64,000 nucleotides of DNA, taken from Taudactylus pleione. Taxonomy: Eukaryota; Chordata; Amphibia; Anura; Myobatrachidae. The notes beneath the pieces were generated by a model. That model saw nothing but the letters and a program-made list of their open reading frames with translations. It did no database searches and was not told the DNA's origin. The stretch is taken from positions 193,501 to 257,500 of the forward strand of contig JAUIMM010000689.1 in NCBI GenBank assembly GCA_031769625.1, read 5' to 3'. This document shows positions 47,897-59,775 of this stretch, in pieces (position 1 is the first letter of the stretch; every line of letters begins with the position of its first letter). The translations under genes were made by a program, and so were the position numbers.

Positions 47897-49144
47897 TCAT
47901 TTGGGCTGGCTCGGAGGAAGAGGTAAGCTACGGACAGCCGACTGGCGTGTAACCAGCCGACTGGCCTGGCCAGAGGTAGATGGTATTTCCTCAGGCCTAG
48001 GCATAGGGCTCTCCATACTTGCGGGGGTGGCTGTTGGGCTGCTAGAGGTTGTGGTCCTGGGAGGAAGGGAGTCTCGCTCCATCATGGCAGGTGGGTTTGC
48101 CTGCTCCTGGGTATTGGCCCAACAATCTTTGGCCCCAGCAATGGTCTCCAGGGCCACCGCCACCCTCATCAGAGTGGTCTCCATCCTCAGGAGAACACAT
48201 CTGTTCTCCTGAGTTTGGGAGACCAACCTGGTGAGGAGAGGCACTGCTCGTTCCAATGGTTGCCCTGGAGTAGACTCCACAGGGTCCCCAGATGGAGTAC
48301 TTGGATCCTCCCCTGCAGAGTCTCCATCTGTGCTGGACCCAGACCTGACCTCAGGAGCAGGCACTACCTCCTCTGAGTCTGGAAAAAAAAACATTTGTAT
48401 TTTTTATTAGAAAAAAATGCATACAAGTTTTAGCTTTATACTTTTTTGAGTCCAAAATATATTTACATTCTTGCACATGTGGAGCGTTGAAGTCGGCCAT
48501 GTCAGTGTCCATAGTGGACACGCCGACTATCTCCTCTTCCGTCACACATCCCTGAGCCAATGTCTCCAACCTCGTCAAGGTCAGCTCCTCAGGGATGGGA
48601 CCACCAGCTGTCCCCGCAGCATGGTCCACCCTACTCCATAGCTTCCTCTTCAGCTGGTATTTGAAATCAGTCCATCTGACAATGTGATTTGGCATTTTTT
48701 AAGGGTTAGTTTATTTAATTAAGATCTCGCTTTTGACTTCAGTACACTCACAATATAATTTTCTTACCTTTTTTTGATGACTTTCATGGTTCTGTGAGTT
48801 GTCCCCACAGCATTAACAGCCCTGGATATCTCCTCCCAAATCCTGTCTTTGGCTCCAGCCCCCATATTTCTTGGGGCATGGACAAGGTTATCCATTGTCA
48901 TGGTCACCAATGTCTCAAGCTCTAGCCTTGAAAACGGTGGGTTTCTGGGCCTTGGCCTGCTTGGCCCCGCCTCCTCCTCCTCTGGTGGTGGTAGTGGATT
49001 CCCAGCACCTACAATATTTTTTAATTTTGATAAATTAAAAAATGCATTTTTGGAAGATATGAACTGTTATTGTTTTTTTAAAAAATGTGTTTAACACTTA
49101 CCTGCCTCCTTTGGCCTCTGCCCACCATACTCCTCGCTTGCCAT
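47897..49144 (-). CDS. SANT/Myb-like DNA-binding protein of Harbinger H2 (gene A), 324 aa, four exons
   Basis: Minus-strand exons: 49144-49102, 49008-48768, 48675-48467, 48378-47897. The first three are 43, 241 and 209 nt, identical to H1, and all introns are GT-AG. The total is 975 nt, in frame, ending in one stop. It starts MASEEYGGQRPKEAG. The SANT/Myb-like domain spans about residues 30-125 (FSRLELETLVTMT, IWEEISRAVNAVGTTHRTM, then RWTDFKYQLKRKL across the exon 2-3 join). The C-terminal part is acidic then helical (LLTRLVSQTQENRCVLLRME) with a PRPEEIPSTSGQASR segment shared with H1. Proteins of H1 and H2 differ widely yet both remain open, suggesting selection or recent activity. Confidence 0.85.
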
Positions 49145-49196
49145 TTTCAAAACTTGTGAGAGAGCATGAAGAATAGTGCTTTTGATGACTTTTATA

Positions 49197-49400
49197 GATG
49201 TGAGCACATCCCTGGATGGGTTACCCGTGCATCCCTATTTGCCTACGTACAATGCACACCTTGCCTGCATTCCGTAATCACTGGGTGGGTTGTCCGAGAT
49301 GTGAGCGCATCCCTGGATTGGTTACCCGTGCATCCCTATTTGCCTCCGTTCAATGCACACCTTGCCTGCATTATTCAATCATTGTGTTTTTTTGGCCTTA
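49197..49400. repeat. Two tandem 101-bp repeats upstream of gene A in H2
   Basis: gatgtgagc(a/g)catccctgga begins at 49197 and again at 49298. Both units contain ttacccgtgcatccctattt and aatgcacaccttgcctgcat. Confidence 0.88.
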
Positions 49401-49495
49401 TTTAAGGCAAAGCCAAATGTTCCCTTACTTGTGAGTTGTAGTTGGAGTGATTTGTGGTGCAGGAAGGGATTGCTAGTGTTTACAGTGTTTGGAGT

Positions 49496-49585
49496 TGTTT
49501 GAGTGGTGCTTGTGTGTGTTGTTTGAGTGGTGCTTGTGTGTGTTGTTTGACCAGCTTGTGTGTGTTGTTTGAGTGGTGCTTTTTT
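49496..49585. repeat. Short tandem repeats (about 24 bp) between the divergent H2 genes
   Basis: gagtggtgcttgtgtgtgtt units start at 49501 and 49525, with variants near 49549 and 49571. Position corresponds to the 68-bp array of H1, but the sequence is unrelated. Confidence 0.8.
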
Positions 49586-50220
49586 TTTTGTGGGGGGTGG
49601 GTTTTTTATTTGTTTTTTTGGGGGGGTTCCATTTTTTGTTTTTTGTTTTTTTTTGGGGGGTGGGTTTTTTATTTGTTTTTTTTTGGGGGGGTGGGGTTTT
49701 TTTTTAGTTTTTGTTTGTCCATAAATTTAACAAACCTGGTTACTTTGTGTGTTTGGGTGGACATGTTTTTGGAGGAACAAAATAACAACGTTCTTTGCAG
49801 ACTCCAGTAAGTGTGCCAGCCTACTGCAAGCTGTTTTTTTTAATTTTTTGGAATTTAAAACCAAAAAAAGGACATTATTCAAACAATTAATGTCATGTTA
49901 TATTGTTTTTTTTTAGGTGTTTAACAGTCCAGTTTGTACTGGATTCAGGTAAGTGTCTATTTTTAAAAACCTAAGAGTTTGTCGTATTTAATAATAAAGT
50001 GTTTTATGCTGTCTTTTTTACATTTAATAATGCATTTGTGGTTTTTATTGATAAAACAATAATTATGTTTTACATTTTTTATATTGCCCAATTTCAAAGT
50101 TAAGGATTGTTTTAACAATAATAGTAGTAATAGACGTGTTTTTTTTTCAAAATATTATTTTCTTTTTCTTCCATAAAATAAAAACCCATACACAAACAAC
50201 ACCTGTAGGGGTTCCCGAAG

Positions 50221-51499
50221 ATGGCACAGCCTGACCCTGTAAGAATATGCAACATTATTACTAAGCTAAGTATTTTTGGAAAAATATTGAAAATTCTTTC
50301 TCAACACCACTTATTTTTTTAAATTCTAACTTTACAGAGCGATGTGGGCCAGCTAATAGTGGCCATGTTGCCCCCCACCAACCTTCCTCAGCCTCCTCCT
50401 GGGCATAGGCATAGGAGGCATGCAAGGGCCAAGATATATAGAACACGTGTCACCCTTTTTGGAATGCCTGATGATGTGGTTGTAACCACTTATCGCCTGC
50501 CTCCAAATATTATCCTAGACACTCTTTCAATAATAAAGAATGATCTAGAAAGTCAGATTAACATTCCTACAGCAATCACACCACTTACATAGTTGTTGGC
50601 GGTGTTACATTTCTGTGCCTCAGGGTCCTTCCAAGTCACTGTGGGGCTGGTGGGTGGCCTCTTCCAGCCCTCATTTTCACGGATCCTGAGGCGTGTGCTA
50701 GATACATTCTTCAATCATATAGCACATTTTATTAGTTTGCCTTTGGATATGGAAGCCCTTGATGTTGGAAAGCAGAAGTTTTTTGAGATTGCAGGCTTTC
50801 CACACGTCATAGGGGTAGTGGATGGCACTCACATAGCACTTCAGCCCCCTGCATGCAGGGAACAAATCTATAGGAACCGTGAACAGTTCCATTCGCTAAA
50901 TGTAATGGTGCTATGTGATGCCTCCCTCCAGATCCTCTCCCTGAATCTCAAATTTCCAGGCTGCAGCCATGATGCGTACGTGATCCAGCATTCAGGAATT
51001 TGGCCAAAATTAAGCACACTGCAAGCTGGTGACGCGTGGCTTCTTGGTAAGTATAAATCCAGTATGTAGCTATAGTAATAATGTAAACATGTTTTCATTG
51101 ACAATTTATGGATCTTTTGGTGTCCCATTTCCATCAGGTGACAGTGGATATCCTTGCACGCCCTGGCTGCTGACTCCTTATTTGAATCCCACACCAGGGC
51201 CACAAACTCAATATAATGCCGCGATTATTGTCACCAGACAGGTGGTGGAGCGCTGTATCAGCCTTTTAAAGGGCCGGTTCCGGTGTCTCCATCACTCTGG
51301 TGGTGCACTCATATACTTGCCGGATATGGTTTCTCGCATTGTGGTTCTGTGTGGGATTTTACACAACATTGCAATAAGGAGTCGAGTACCCATGCAGCCA
51401 GAGGATGCCTTGCCAGAGGATGGCCCCCCGGAGGATGGTGTTGTGATGCTGTCAGGGGGGGCCAGACACGATTCTGTGGTTTCAAGATTTTTTAGGTAA
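50221..51499 (+). pseudogene. Harbinger H2 DDE transposase, one nonsense codon
   Basis: Exons 50221-50238 (MAQPDP), 50338-51046 and 51138-51499 join in phase with GT-AG introns to 362 codons plus stop. Features: a basic stretch (HRHRRHARAKIYRTR), then VVDGTHI (first catalytic Asp), CSHDAYVIQHS (second Asp), GDSGYPCTPWLLTPY and RQVVERCISLLKGRFRCL (catalytic Glu). This is the HARBI1-type endonuclease that cuts and pastes the transposon. The only defect I see is TAG at 50590, where H1 has CAG (Gln); a single base change. Confidence 0.9.
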
Positions 51500-52159
51500 T
51501 AATTTTTTAGTTTCTTTTTAATTTTACACTTAGAGCAAATGTATTTTAAGGTGAACCTATTTTTTTTTTTTTTTCTCAAAAATCAAAACACTTTCCGAAA
51601 CTGAAAAACTAATGGAACCCATTGGCAATACCCTGTACTGTTTTTGGACAACTAACATAATTTTTCCGGATATACCACCATGTTTTTTTTAATTTTGTCT
51701 GTTAAAAAATAAATATTATGATTGAGTTTAGCTTTTGTTGTTTATGTCTGACTAAGCAAGATATTTTATTTTATAAAAACCTGAGGCCATTTTTTGTGTG
51801 ATTCTGTGATGAAATGCTTTTTACAATTAAAAGCATGTTGGCAACATGTTTGTTATCTAATAAATGTTTTACCAAAAAAAAGGTTTGGTGTAAATGTATT
51901 TTGAAACCCATTTTGAGGTGGATAATGTAGGGCAACCCCAAACAGAAAACAAAAAAAACATTACTGCAAATGTTCTTAAGGTTAAAATAAACATTTTTGT
52001 ATTAGTTACACTATGGAAAAACACCCAGTTTTGTTAACAAAGTATTTGAAATGCAGAATTACACCATTTAATTTTTATGAAAAAAGAGGACAAATGTTTT
52101 TAGAACAAAAACTTTACTGGAAATGTAAACATTTTGAAATGTACAAAGGGAACAAAAAA
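51500..52159. other. AT-rich spacer between convergent H2 genes
   Basis: Contains aataaa sites (for example near 51707) and poly-T tracts; no gene. Confidence 0.5.
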
Positions 52160-53371
52160 CTAAAACCGCTCCAGAATCCCCACAATCCGCTGTAGGCAGC
52201 AGTAGGCCTCCAATAGATGGCCACTTACTCGAGTGAGCTCCTCTCGTATTCCAACAAGTATGGTGGTTAGATCTGTGGACAGAAAAATGTATTTGTAGGT
52301 TAAAAACATCTATAAACTGACCCACATTTTAACATTAAACATTATTCAATGTCCCAAACAGTGGGTAGACACAATGATGTTAGGGTGTGTTCTAAAGTTT
52401 ATTCCACACAACATTATTATGTCGAAACTTTTATGGTGTAAAAACACTTTGAAACCCTAACTATGTGGCATAATCAAAAATACCCTAGGATGATTTATAA
52501 ACAACTGGGAGGTGTATTCCTAAGTCATGATGGCCATATCCTTAAAACACACTGCACGTATTCACTTCTAGAATGTTCTTTATAATCCAAAACTACAATG
52601 TGTTTGTTTGCTATGGCTAACGTCACTTTTCCTAATGAAGTTACATCTTAGTACATTTTAAACACAGTGTACACAACATTAACAAGGTTAGTCTGGTTCC
52701 TATCACATTCCCAAGTTCTGTGACATGTTTTATTTAAATCTAAAATACAAATCAAAATGTAATCAATTTTTACACAAAAAAAAGCCTTCTGTAAACCCCA
52801 AAAGGCATACATTTTTGGGCACTCCCCCCAAAAAAAGGGCCCAGGCACAAAACATAACCACAAAATATTGAGTAACAGGATTACTGTGCAATGATTATGA
52901 CACCCATACTGTAAAAATGAAAACAAACACACAGCCAAAATTTTTAAACAAAAACATGGATAACAACAACTCTAAAAAAAAAAAAAAAGAAAGGCAAAAA
53001 ACATAATATTAAAAAACACATACCATCAGAGCCTGGCAAGGAAGCACCCGATAGAGATGGTGCTGGAGATGGAGATGGCTATAGAGTTGGAGTTGGTGGA
53101 ATGGTGGGAGGGGAAATGGACTGAAAAAAATCAAAGGGAGGGGCTATTTGGGTTGAGGACTCGGGCACGGGAGTGGTGATTAGGGATGAGTGGGCAGGGG
53201 AGGGAGGAATACTAGGGGAGTTTTGGAAGAGGGAAGGAGGGTTACTGGGGGAGTATGGTGGTGGGGAGGGAGGGCTGGGTTGAGCGGATGGGGAAGGTAA
53301 GGGGGAGGGCTGCAGGTTGGGACCTGCATTGCGACCAAATCTGCGGGCCCTTCTCTGTCTCCGCTGTGGTT
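52160..53371 (-). pseudogene. Gene C of Harbinger H2 (exons 2 and 3 only)
   Basis: Exon 2 is 53371-53024 (acceptor ATTTTAG, donor GATG-GTATG), encoding an arginine-rich start (PQRRQRRARRFGR) and a proline-rich stretch, with one TAG near 53078. Exon 3 is 52272-52160, ending GILERF-stop, with helical EELTRVSGHLLEAYCC. Phases match H1 (1 and 1). The SANT-encoding first exon should lie just past 53565 but is gone. Confidence 0.65.
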
Positions 53372-54160
53372 CTAAAATTTAAAGATAATAAAAAAATTTA
53401 AGTTTAGTTTTCACTTTCGGCTACACAATACAAGTACACTTTACACATTCAGGACAATAGGGACAACATACAGGAGGGTTTGTTTACATTTAATAAAATA
53501 ATTGGAAAAGGAACAGACATAATTAACAGTCCACTAATTTTAACATTTATGCAAATTCATATGGGCTACGACCGCTGCTTGCAGCTCGTGCTGGGGTCTT
53601 CAGCTACAGATACCACTGTCTCTGGGGGGTAGCCAGATGCGCTGCGTGTGGAGTTCATCATGCTCCCCCATTAGCAAGCCCACCGCCAGCAGTATTTGGC
53701 AGCAGAAGGTTAGTGACTCCTGGCACTCTGAGTAGCAGGGTTACCAGGAGGAAATGACAGGCGGGCATTAAAAACACTAAGCAGCAAGAATGGAGGGAGC
53801 GGAGCCTAACACACAGTTCTGCTTCTGCCTCCCAGCAGCCCCAGTGCTTCCAGAAGGAGGCTGGTGGCCATTTTACAAACACAGGCTGCTAACACACTCA
53901 GAGAAAAAGATGTCTGCCCAGATTGTGCCTGCACAGTGGGGATAGACTTGTGAAGATCAGGTTGGACTGTGTTTACACAGTGATTACAGCATTATATTGT
54001 GTTAATAGCACTGGTCTCTGAAACAGAGCTGGTTGGGCGGGGTTGATAGCATAATCTCCTTCTGTCCCCCTATCTCTTCTACAAACAGTCTTTCTGTGTG
54101 TGAGGTGTTTGTCTGTATCACTACCCTTTTTCTCTCTGATCTGTACTGTGAAGTGGTAGA

Positions 54161-55730
54161 ATGTCATCTAAGGGGTCTAAGGCTGCACAAAAATCTTTCT
54201 CCTGTAAGAATTGTGCAGAGAAGTTTACACAGGGACTATCATCGAGTTCCCTGTTGTGTGAGAAGTGTGTTTCAGAGACACAGACTTCAGCATCCATACA
54301 AAATTCATGGACTGATCAAATCACATCAGTCATGTCTCAAATGTCTGCAGAGCTAGAAGCTTCTTGCAGGGAGAGAGAGGTTGAAAGATCTCAAAGGTCT
54401 GCCTTCTCTGAACTAGTCTGGGCGCGGTCTTTAGCCAGGTCTGTAGAAGGGCTCACAAGGGTTATGTCAGCTCAGGTTCCTCCCATGGCATCGTCCTCTA
54501 GTGTTCCTACCAGGAGGCTTATACCGAATCCTCTTATGTGGAAGGATCCGGAAGAGGATGACATGCCTGATATGGAGGAAGCGGAGGTACAGGACCCTAT
54601 AGAGAAAAAAGGCACTAGAGGAGGCAGAGCCTGTATATCAGGGAGTAGAGGTGCTGATTGCAGTGATACGCCAGGTGTTACATGTTGAGGACAAGGATCC
54701 TGGAGAGGTTAGGCCATCTATCTTTAATAAAAAGCAAAGACTGGCAGCCTCCTTTCCAGTGTTTGAGGCATTAGACGAGATCCTTACCTCAGCGTGGAAA
54801 CACCCTGATAAAAGGTTTCAGATTTCAAGGAAGCTTTTATCATACTATCACTTTCCTGCAGAAAGCAGGCATTTTTGCAAAACACCTCCTTCAGTGTCAT
54901 GTCTGTCAAAAAAGACAGTGCTCCCTGTTCCAGGGGCAGTGTCTTTAAAGGAGCCTTCTGACAGGAAGTTAGAAACTACCTTGAATTCAATGTACACTGT
55001 AGCAGGGGTGTCTCTCCAACCTGCATTAGTCAGCTGTTGGGTCAACAAGGCGGTGGAAGCATGGGCTATGCGGCTCGCTGAGGGCCTTTAGACTGGGGCT
55101 CCAGCGGAGGATCTGGTTTCTCTAGCAGAACAGATTGCAGAGTCTGCTGCTTTTCTTGGAGAGGCTTCTAAGGATATTTGTAGTCTTTCCTCTAGATTCT
55201 CAGCCTTGGCTGTCTCAGCCCGCAGAGCCCTGTGGCTGTGACAATGGCAAGCGGATGTGGAATCCAAGAGAGCCATGGCAGCGCTTCCATTCACAGGAGA
55301 AGCTCTGTTTGGAACGGAACTGGATAAGTGGATATCTCAAGCCACTGGTGGTAAGTCCACTTATCTCCTATCTGCTGCTCCTCCCCCCAGGAAGCCCTTT
55401 GCCGGACCGTCCTTTTGTATTCCAGGGAGATTCAGGGGCCATGGCAGAGGTGCATCCACTATCTCCTGTGGTCCCAGAGGCAGGGGTAGAGCCACTGCAT
55501 CCTCCTCCCAGCAGGATAAGGCTTCAGTTAAGCCTCTAGCATGACGCGCTCCCTTCTCTCCTGGGGGACCACAGGGTGGGAGCTCACCTTTGCAACTTCA
55601 AGGAAGTTTGGATCAAGTCTTGCCAGGACGCATGGGTCCGGGACATCATTATTCAGGGGTTGAAACTGGATTTTCAGATCCAACCTCCTCCTTGTTTTTT
55701 CACAATCGGTTTGCCAGCATCTGTGGACAA
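54161..55730 (+). pseudogene. DIRS gag-like ORF, broken
   Basis: Starts MSSKGSKAAQKSFSCKNC at 54161, with a cysteine pair arrangement (SCKNC, LLCEKC) that could bind zinc. An acidic stretch (EEDDMPDMEEAEVQ) ends in a stop at 54686. The next frame (54651-55091) continues with KKQRLAASFPVFEALDEIL. A third frame (55257-55544) has FTGEALFGTELDKWIS and ATGGKSTY, which are typical of frog and fish DIRS gag. Role: nucleocapsid-like (family knowledge). Confidence 0.75.
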
Positions 55731-55735
55731 AAGGG

Positions 55736-57321
55736 TTGTTATACAGGAGGCAATACAAAAGCTACTGTCTAATCTCGAGTAATAGTGCATGTCCCTATCC
55801 ACCAGCAGGGTCAGGGTTTTTATTCCAGTTTGTTTGTGGTTCTCAAGCCAGATGGCTCTGTGAGCCCATTCTGAACTTGAAACATCTCAATCCTTATTTG
55901 TGGACTTTCAGGTTCAAGATGGAGTCCCTGCAATCCATCATTGCAGGGCTAGAGAGGGGCGAGTTTCTCGTATCCTTAGACATAAAGGATGCTTATCTCC
56001 ACATTCCCATTTGGCCTCCTCATCAGGCATTCCTTCGGTTTGCAGTGCGGGCCTCTCATTTTCAATTCCAGGCCTTACCTTTCGGTTTTTCATCAGCACC
56101 AAGAGTGTTCACGAACGTCATGGCAGTAATGATGGCCCTTTTTCAGATACAAGGGGTTACTATCACCCCTTACTTGGATTACCTACTCCTCAAGGCTCCA
56201 TCAGTCTCTCAATTACTGCAGGACATCCGGGTAACAAAGAGTCTGCTGTTGCAACATGGATGGATCCTGAATTACCAAAAATCTCATCTGCAGCCTACAC
56301 AGCGTCTGCCTTTCCTAGGGATGGTTTTGGACACAGTGGAGAAGGTATTTCTTCCACAGGAAAAAGTCACCTCCATCCAACACATGGTGCAATTGATACT
56401 GCATCATCGCAGGGTGTCAGTGCACTTGTGTATTCGCCTTCTGGGCAAGATGGTTGCGTCTTTCGAGCCTATCCAATACGGGAGGTTCCATGCCCATCCA
56501 ATCCAATTGGACCTCATCTCTCAGTGGTCAGGGTTCCATCTCTTCCTTCACCAGCGAATTCAACTGTCACCCAGGACTCGGACATACTGTATCTCCTTTG
56601 GTGGCTGAATTCATATCACCTATTGTCAGGAAAGAGGTTTGCATTGTGGGAATGGATTCTCCTCACCATAGATGCCAGTCTGAAAGGATGGGGGGCAGTG
56701 ACTCCGGGAAGACACTTTCAGGGCCACTGGACTCGGCTGGAGGCAGTACTGCCCATAAACATTCTGGAGCTAAGGGCCGTGTTCTATGCTCTTCAGGTGG
56801 CACATCCTCTGTTGAAGGGCCAGGCCATCAGAGTGCAATCCGAGAACACCACGGCCGTGGCGTACATCAAAAAGTAGGGCGGTACCAAGAGTCGGCCCGT
56901 CATGAGGGAGGTAAGCCGCATTCTTCTCTGGGCAGAGTAATATGCAGCAGCGATATTAGCAATTTTCATAACAGGGGTAGAAAATTGGGAGGCCAATTAC
57001 CTCAGTCGACAGGACATTCATCCAGGAGAGTGGATGCTCAATCAGCAGGTCTTTCAACAACTGATTCAGCATTGGGGTCTCCCTCAGGTAGATATTATGG
57101 CATTGAAACTGAACCACCAACTGCCACATTACTGCTCCAGGACAAGAGTTCCACAGGCAGTGGCGGTGGATGCTCTAACAGCTCCTTGGCAGTTTCAGTG
57201 TGTCTACCTGTTTCCACCACTCCCACTCCTTCCTCATCTGCTGCAAAGAATCAAACAAGAAGGTCTAAAGGTTCTGTTGGTGGCTCCAGACGGGCGTGAT
57301 ATTCCAACCTACGTCTTCTAA
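55736..57321 (+). pseudogene. DIRS reverse transcriptase and RNase H, broken
   Basis: The frame 55736-56608 contains FLVSLDIKDAYLHIPI, FQALPFGFSSAPRVFT and PYLDYLLL; the family has YLDD, so the second catalytic Asp is Tyr here. After a shift near 56600, 55900-56877 carries RNase H (EAVLPINILELRAVFYAL, VQSENTTAVAYI). A stop at 56875 is followed by 56880-57321 (VENWEANYLSRQ, GLPQVDIMALKLNHQ, and the proline-rich end). All segments are in the usual DIRS order. Confidence 0.9.
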
Positions 57322-58420
57322 TGATAGACTACCCATGGCCTCTTCCTCTGCAAGAAGATCTACTGCAACAGGGTCCGTTTATTTATCAGGACTTAAATCA
57401 GCTTCGTTTGACAGCATGGCTGTTGAAATGGCTATCTTAAGAAACAAGGGTATGCCTTCCGGGGTGATTCCTACTATGTAAAGGGATAGAAAGGAAGTTA
57501 CCTCTAAGCACTATCATCGCATATGGAAGGCATATGTCGCTTGGTGTGAATGCAAGGGTGCGCCACCATCAGAATTCAACTTAGCCGGGCTGCTTCTTTT
57601 TCTACAGGCTGGTTTATCAGCAGGTCTTCGTCTAGGATCTTTAAAAGTTCAAGTATCGGCTTTGTCGATTATCTTTTAAAAGTGACTAGCATTATTACCG
57701 GATCTCCAGACTTTTCTACAAGGGGTTGTCAGATGACAAACTCCGTTTGTACCTCCTACGGTCCTATGGGATTTGGATTCGGTCCTCTCTTTTCTCCAAT
57801 CTTCCCTATTTGAACCTTTACAAACAGTGGAATTCAAATTTTTATCATGGAAAGTGGTTCTCCTGTTGGCGCTTACCTCTGCTAAGGGTGCTTTCTTGTC
57901 GTCCGTCTTACCTCATTTTTCATGAGGATAGGGCTGAGCAACGTACGCAGTTATCCTTTTTGCCTAAGGTAGTGTCTGCATTTCACATCAACCAACCGAT
58001 CGTAATTCCAGTGTTTAAAGAGGATTCTTCGGCTTCCAGATCCCTAGATGTTGTCCAGGCTTTTTGGATTTATGTTGATAGGACAGCATCCCTCCGGAAG
58101 TCTGATACGCTGTTTGTTCGATATGATATGGCACGGCCAGGCTGGCCGGTTTCTAAGGCTACTATTTCTAGATGGATTAATCTTACAATCAGACAAGCCT
58201 ATCTGGCTGCATCAAAGCAACCACCTACTTCAATCACAGCGCATTAAACACGCTCAGTGGGTCCTTCATGGGTGGCTGCCCGCGGGGTTTCCCTGACCCA
58301 GCTTTGTTGAGGGGCCACTTGGTCGGGCCGGCATACTTTTACAAAGTTTTACCGTTTTGACACGTTTGCGGCTTCTGCTTCACAGTATGGCCGTGCTATT
58401 TTGCAGGGTTCTCAGTGCTC
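57322..58420 (+). pseudogene. DIRS tyrosine recombinase, broken
   Basis: Pieces in changing frames: YHRIWKAYVAWCECKG (about 57505), LLLFLQAGLSAGLRLGSL (about 57590), WKVVLLLALTSAKG (about 57850), RSLDVVQAFWIYVDRT (about 58045) and the C-terminal TFTKFYRFDTFAASASQYGR (about 58335-58395), whose Tyr in FYR is the expected nucleophile. At least five stops or shifts. The enzyme would integrate the circular cDNA. Confidence 0.83.
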
Positions 58421-58439
58421 TCCCACCCGGGATGTGAGC

Positions 58440-58900
58440 TCTGGCATGTCCCCACTGTACTGAGACTCCAGTGTCTCCTAGTGGATGAAGGAGAAAACAG
58501 GATTTTAGTACTTACCATTAAATCCCTTTCTCCGATTCCAAAGGGGACACTGGACGCCCACCCAGCGCTGTTCCACCTGCATTTGTTATTGTTCTGCCAG
58601 GTTTGGACAGTCAAGTTTTTCTTCAAGGTCTGCTTGATTTGTTTGCATATTTGCTTGTTGTTTATGTATGTTCTAGTCCTCTTCTCCTCTGTTATTCTAT
58701 TTCCAGCTCTCCTCGGGCATAGTTTATTTAGACTGACCTGTAGGGGGGTATAGAGGGGGAGGAGCTAGCTACTATTCAAATTTATTAAAGTGCCAGCTCC
58801 CGGTTATCCCACATCTATACCCTACTGTACTGAGACTCCAGTGTCCCCTGTGGAATCGGAGAAAGGGATTTAACGGTAAGTACCAAAATCCTGTTTTTTT
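58440..58900 (+). repeat. DIRS internal complementary region and right terminal repeat
   Basis: Arms near 58500-58553 (ggattttagtacttacc, ccgattccaaagggga) and 58829-58883 (tcccctgtggaatcgg, ggtaagtaccaaaatcc) are inverted around about 280 bp that include gtatagagggggaggagc. cctagtggatgaaggag at 58470 is complementary to where the left terminal repeat would start. Confidence 0.85.
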
Positions 58901-58904
58901 CTTA

Positions 58905-59775
58905 CTTCTCACATTCTCCAGTCGGTCTTTTGCCTTCCTTTCCCTAAAAAAGAAAATTTTGATGTTGTGGCCTCTTCGTCTAATGGCGTAAATCTGTTTC
59001 TAGTGTGGATTTGTTGTCCATTTCTTTGTACAAAGAGTCTTCTAAAGGTCTTCTTGGAGTAACCATTTAGTACGGTTATTTCTTTGGTTGTGGTCTCATC
59101 TCCTTTGATATACAGGGGAGCACCAGTTGTGATGTTGATTCTCCTGTATTTCACTTCTGAATGGGTATTCTTTATGATTATATTGTCTTCTCCTTGGTTG
59201 AATAAAATTACCTTCTTCTACTATTTTTCTCTTCTTCTCTGGGTTTTTTGTTGTTGTTATTCTTCTTTTGTTTTTTCTTTTGTTTTCCTCCCTTTAAAAA
59301 GTCAAAATCTCTCTGAAATTTTTAAATTTTTTCTTTATTAGCTTCCTTGTATTTTTTTCTATTTTATCTTCTATTTCTTTCCCTAATTCCACACATTCTT
59401 CCAAATCTTCAAAGGGTCTAATCAGACCTTGCAGGATATTAATCCTCTCATGAAGAGTTTTTAAGGCTTGTCTTCATTCTTTTAAAATCAGGTCCATAAG
59501 TTGAAAGGAACATGTGTTTAAAATGGACTCATCCTCTGAGTTTCCAAACGTAGGTAGCTTTTTTATTTGAAGTCCTTTGGGAATGATTTGTTCGGCTTTA
59601 TATTTTTCAAGTTTTTTTCTTTTGTAAGACAATTACTCAAGACTGCCATAGCGGTTTCTATATTGTCATCAGTAAAATCTTTGTAATTAAAATCATTAAA
59701 ATCGGGACTTTCAGTGGTCAGAGCATCATGTATGGCCGCTTTTTACTGAGGCTCCATTACCCAGCCTAGAATCTT
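58905..59775 (-). pseudogene. Penelope N-terminal fragment (probably the missing part of Penelope 2)
   Basis: On the minus strand: NCLTKEKNLKNI (about 59630), lysine-rich sequence, then the open frame 59154-58909 (RRINITTGAPLYIKGD, FSFLGKGRQKTDW). Lysine-rich leader plus this position before the reverse transcriptase fits a Penelope N-terminus. It ends exactly at the DIRS terminal repeat. Several stops and frame changes. Confidence 0.55.

Larger units (their letters stand above)
47028..53565. mobile_element. PIF/Harbinger transposon H2, right end missing
   Basis: The left end ggacctcattcag is preceded by TTA (47025-47027), a canonical target triplet. Subterminal sequence (ttgattgaca, gtttgtgggtg, tgcataaattat) parallels H1 at 24775-24865. 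Gene order equals H1. The right side stops between exons 1 and 2 of gene C, where DIRS sequence begins; the exact breakpoint near 53565 is approximate. Confidence 0.88.
53566..58900 (+). mobile_element. DIRS retrotransposon (tyrosine-recombinase type), plus strand, left end missing
   Basis: Order: leader, gag-like ORF, reverse transcriptase and RNase H, tyrosine recombinase, then an internal complementary region and right terminal repeat. DIRS elements have no LTRs and integrate through a circular intermediate without target duplication. The left terminal repeat expected before 54161 is absent, so the copy is 5'-truncated or rearranged. Multiple frameshifts. Confidence 0.88.

Noticed and set aside
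49454..49810. 118-codon frame rich in G, F and C
   Set aside because: Translation of tandem GT-rich repeats and poly-T/G tracts between the divergent H2 genes.
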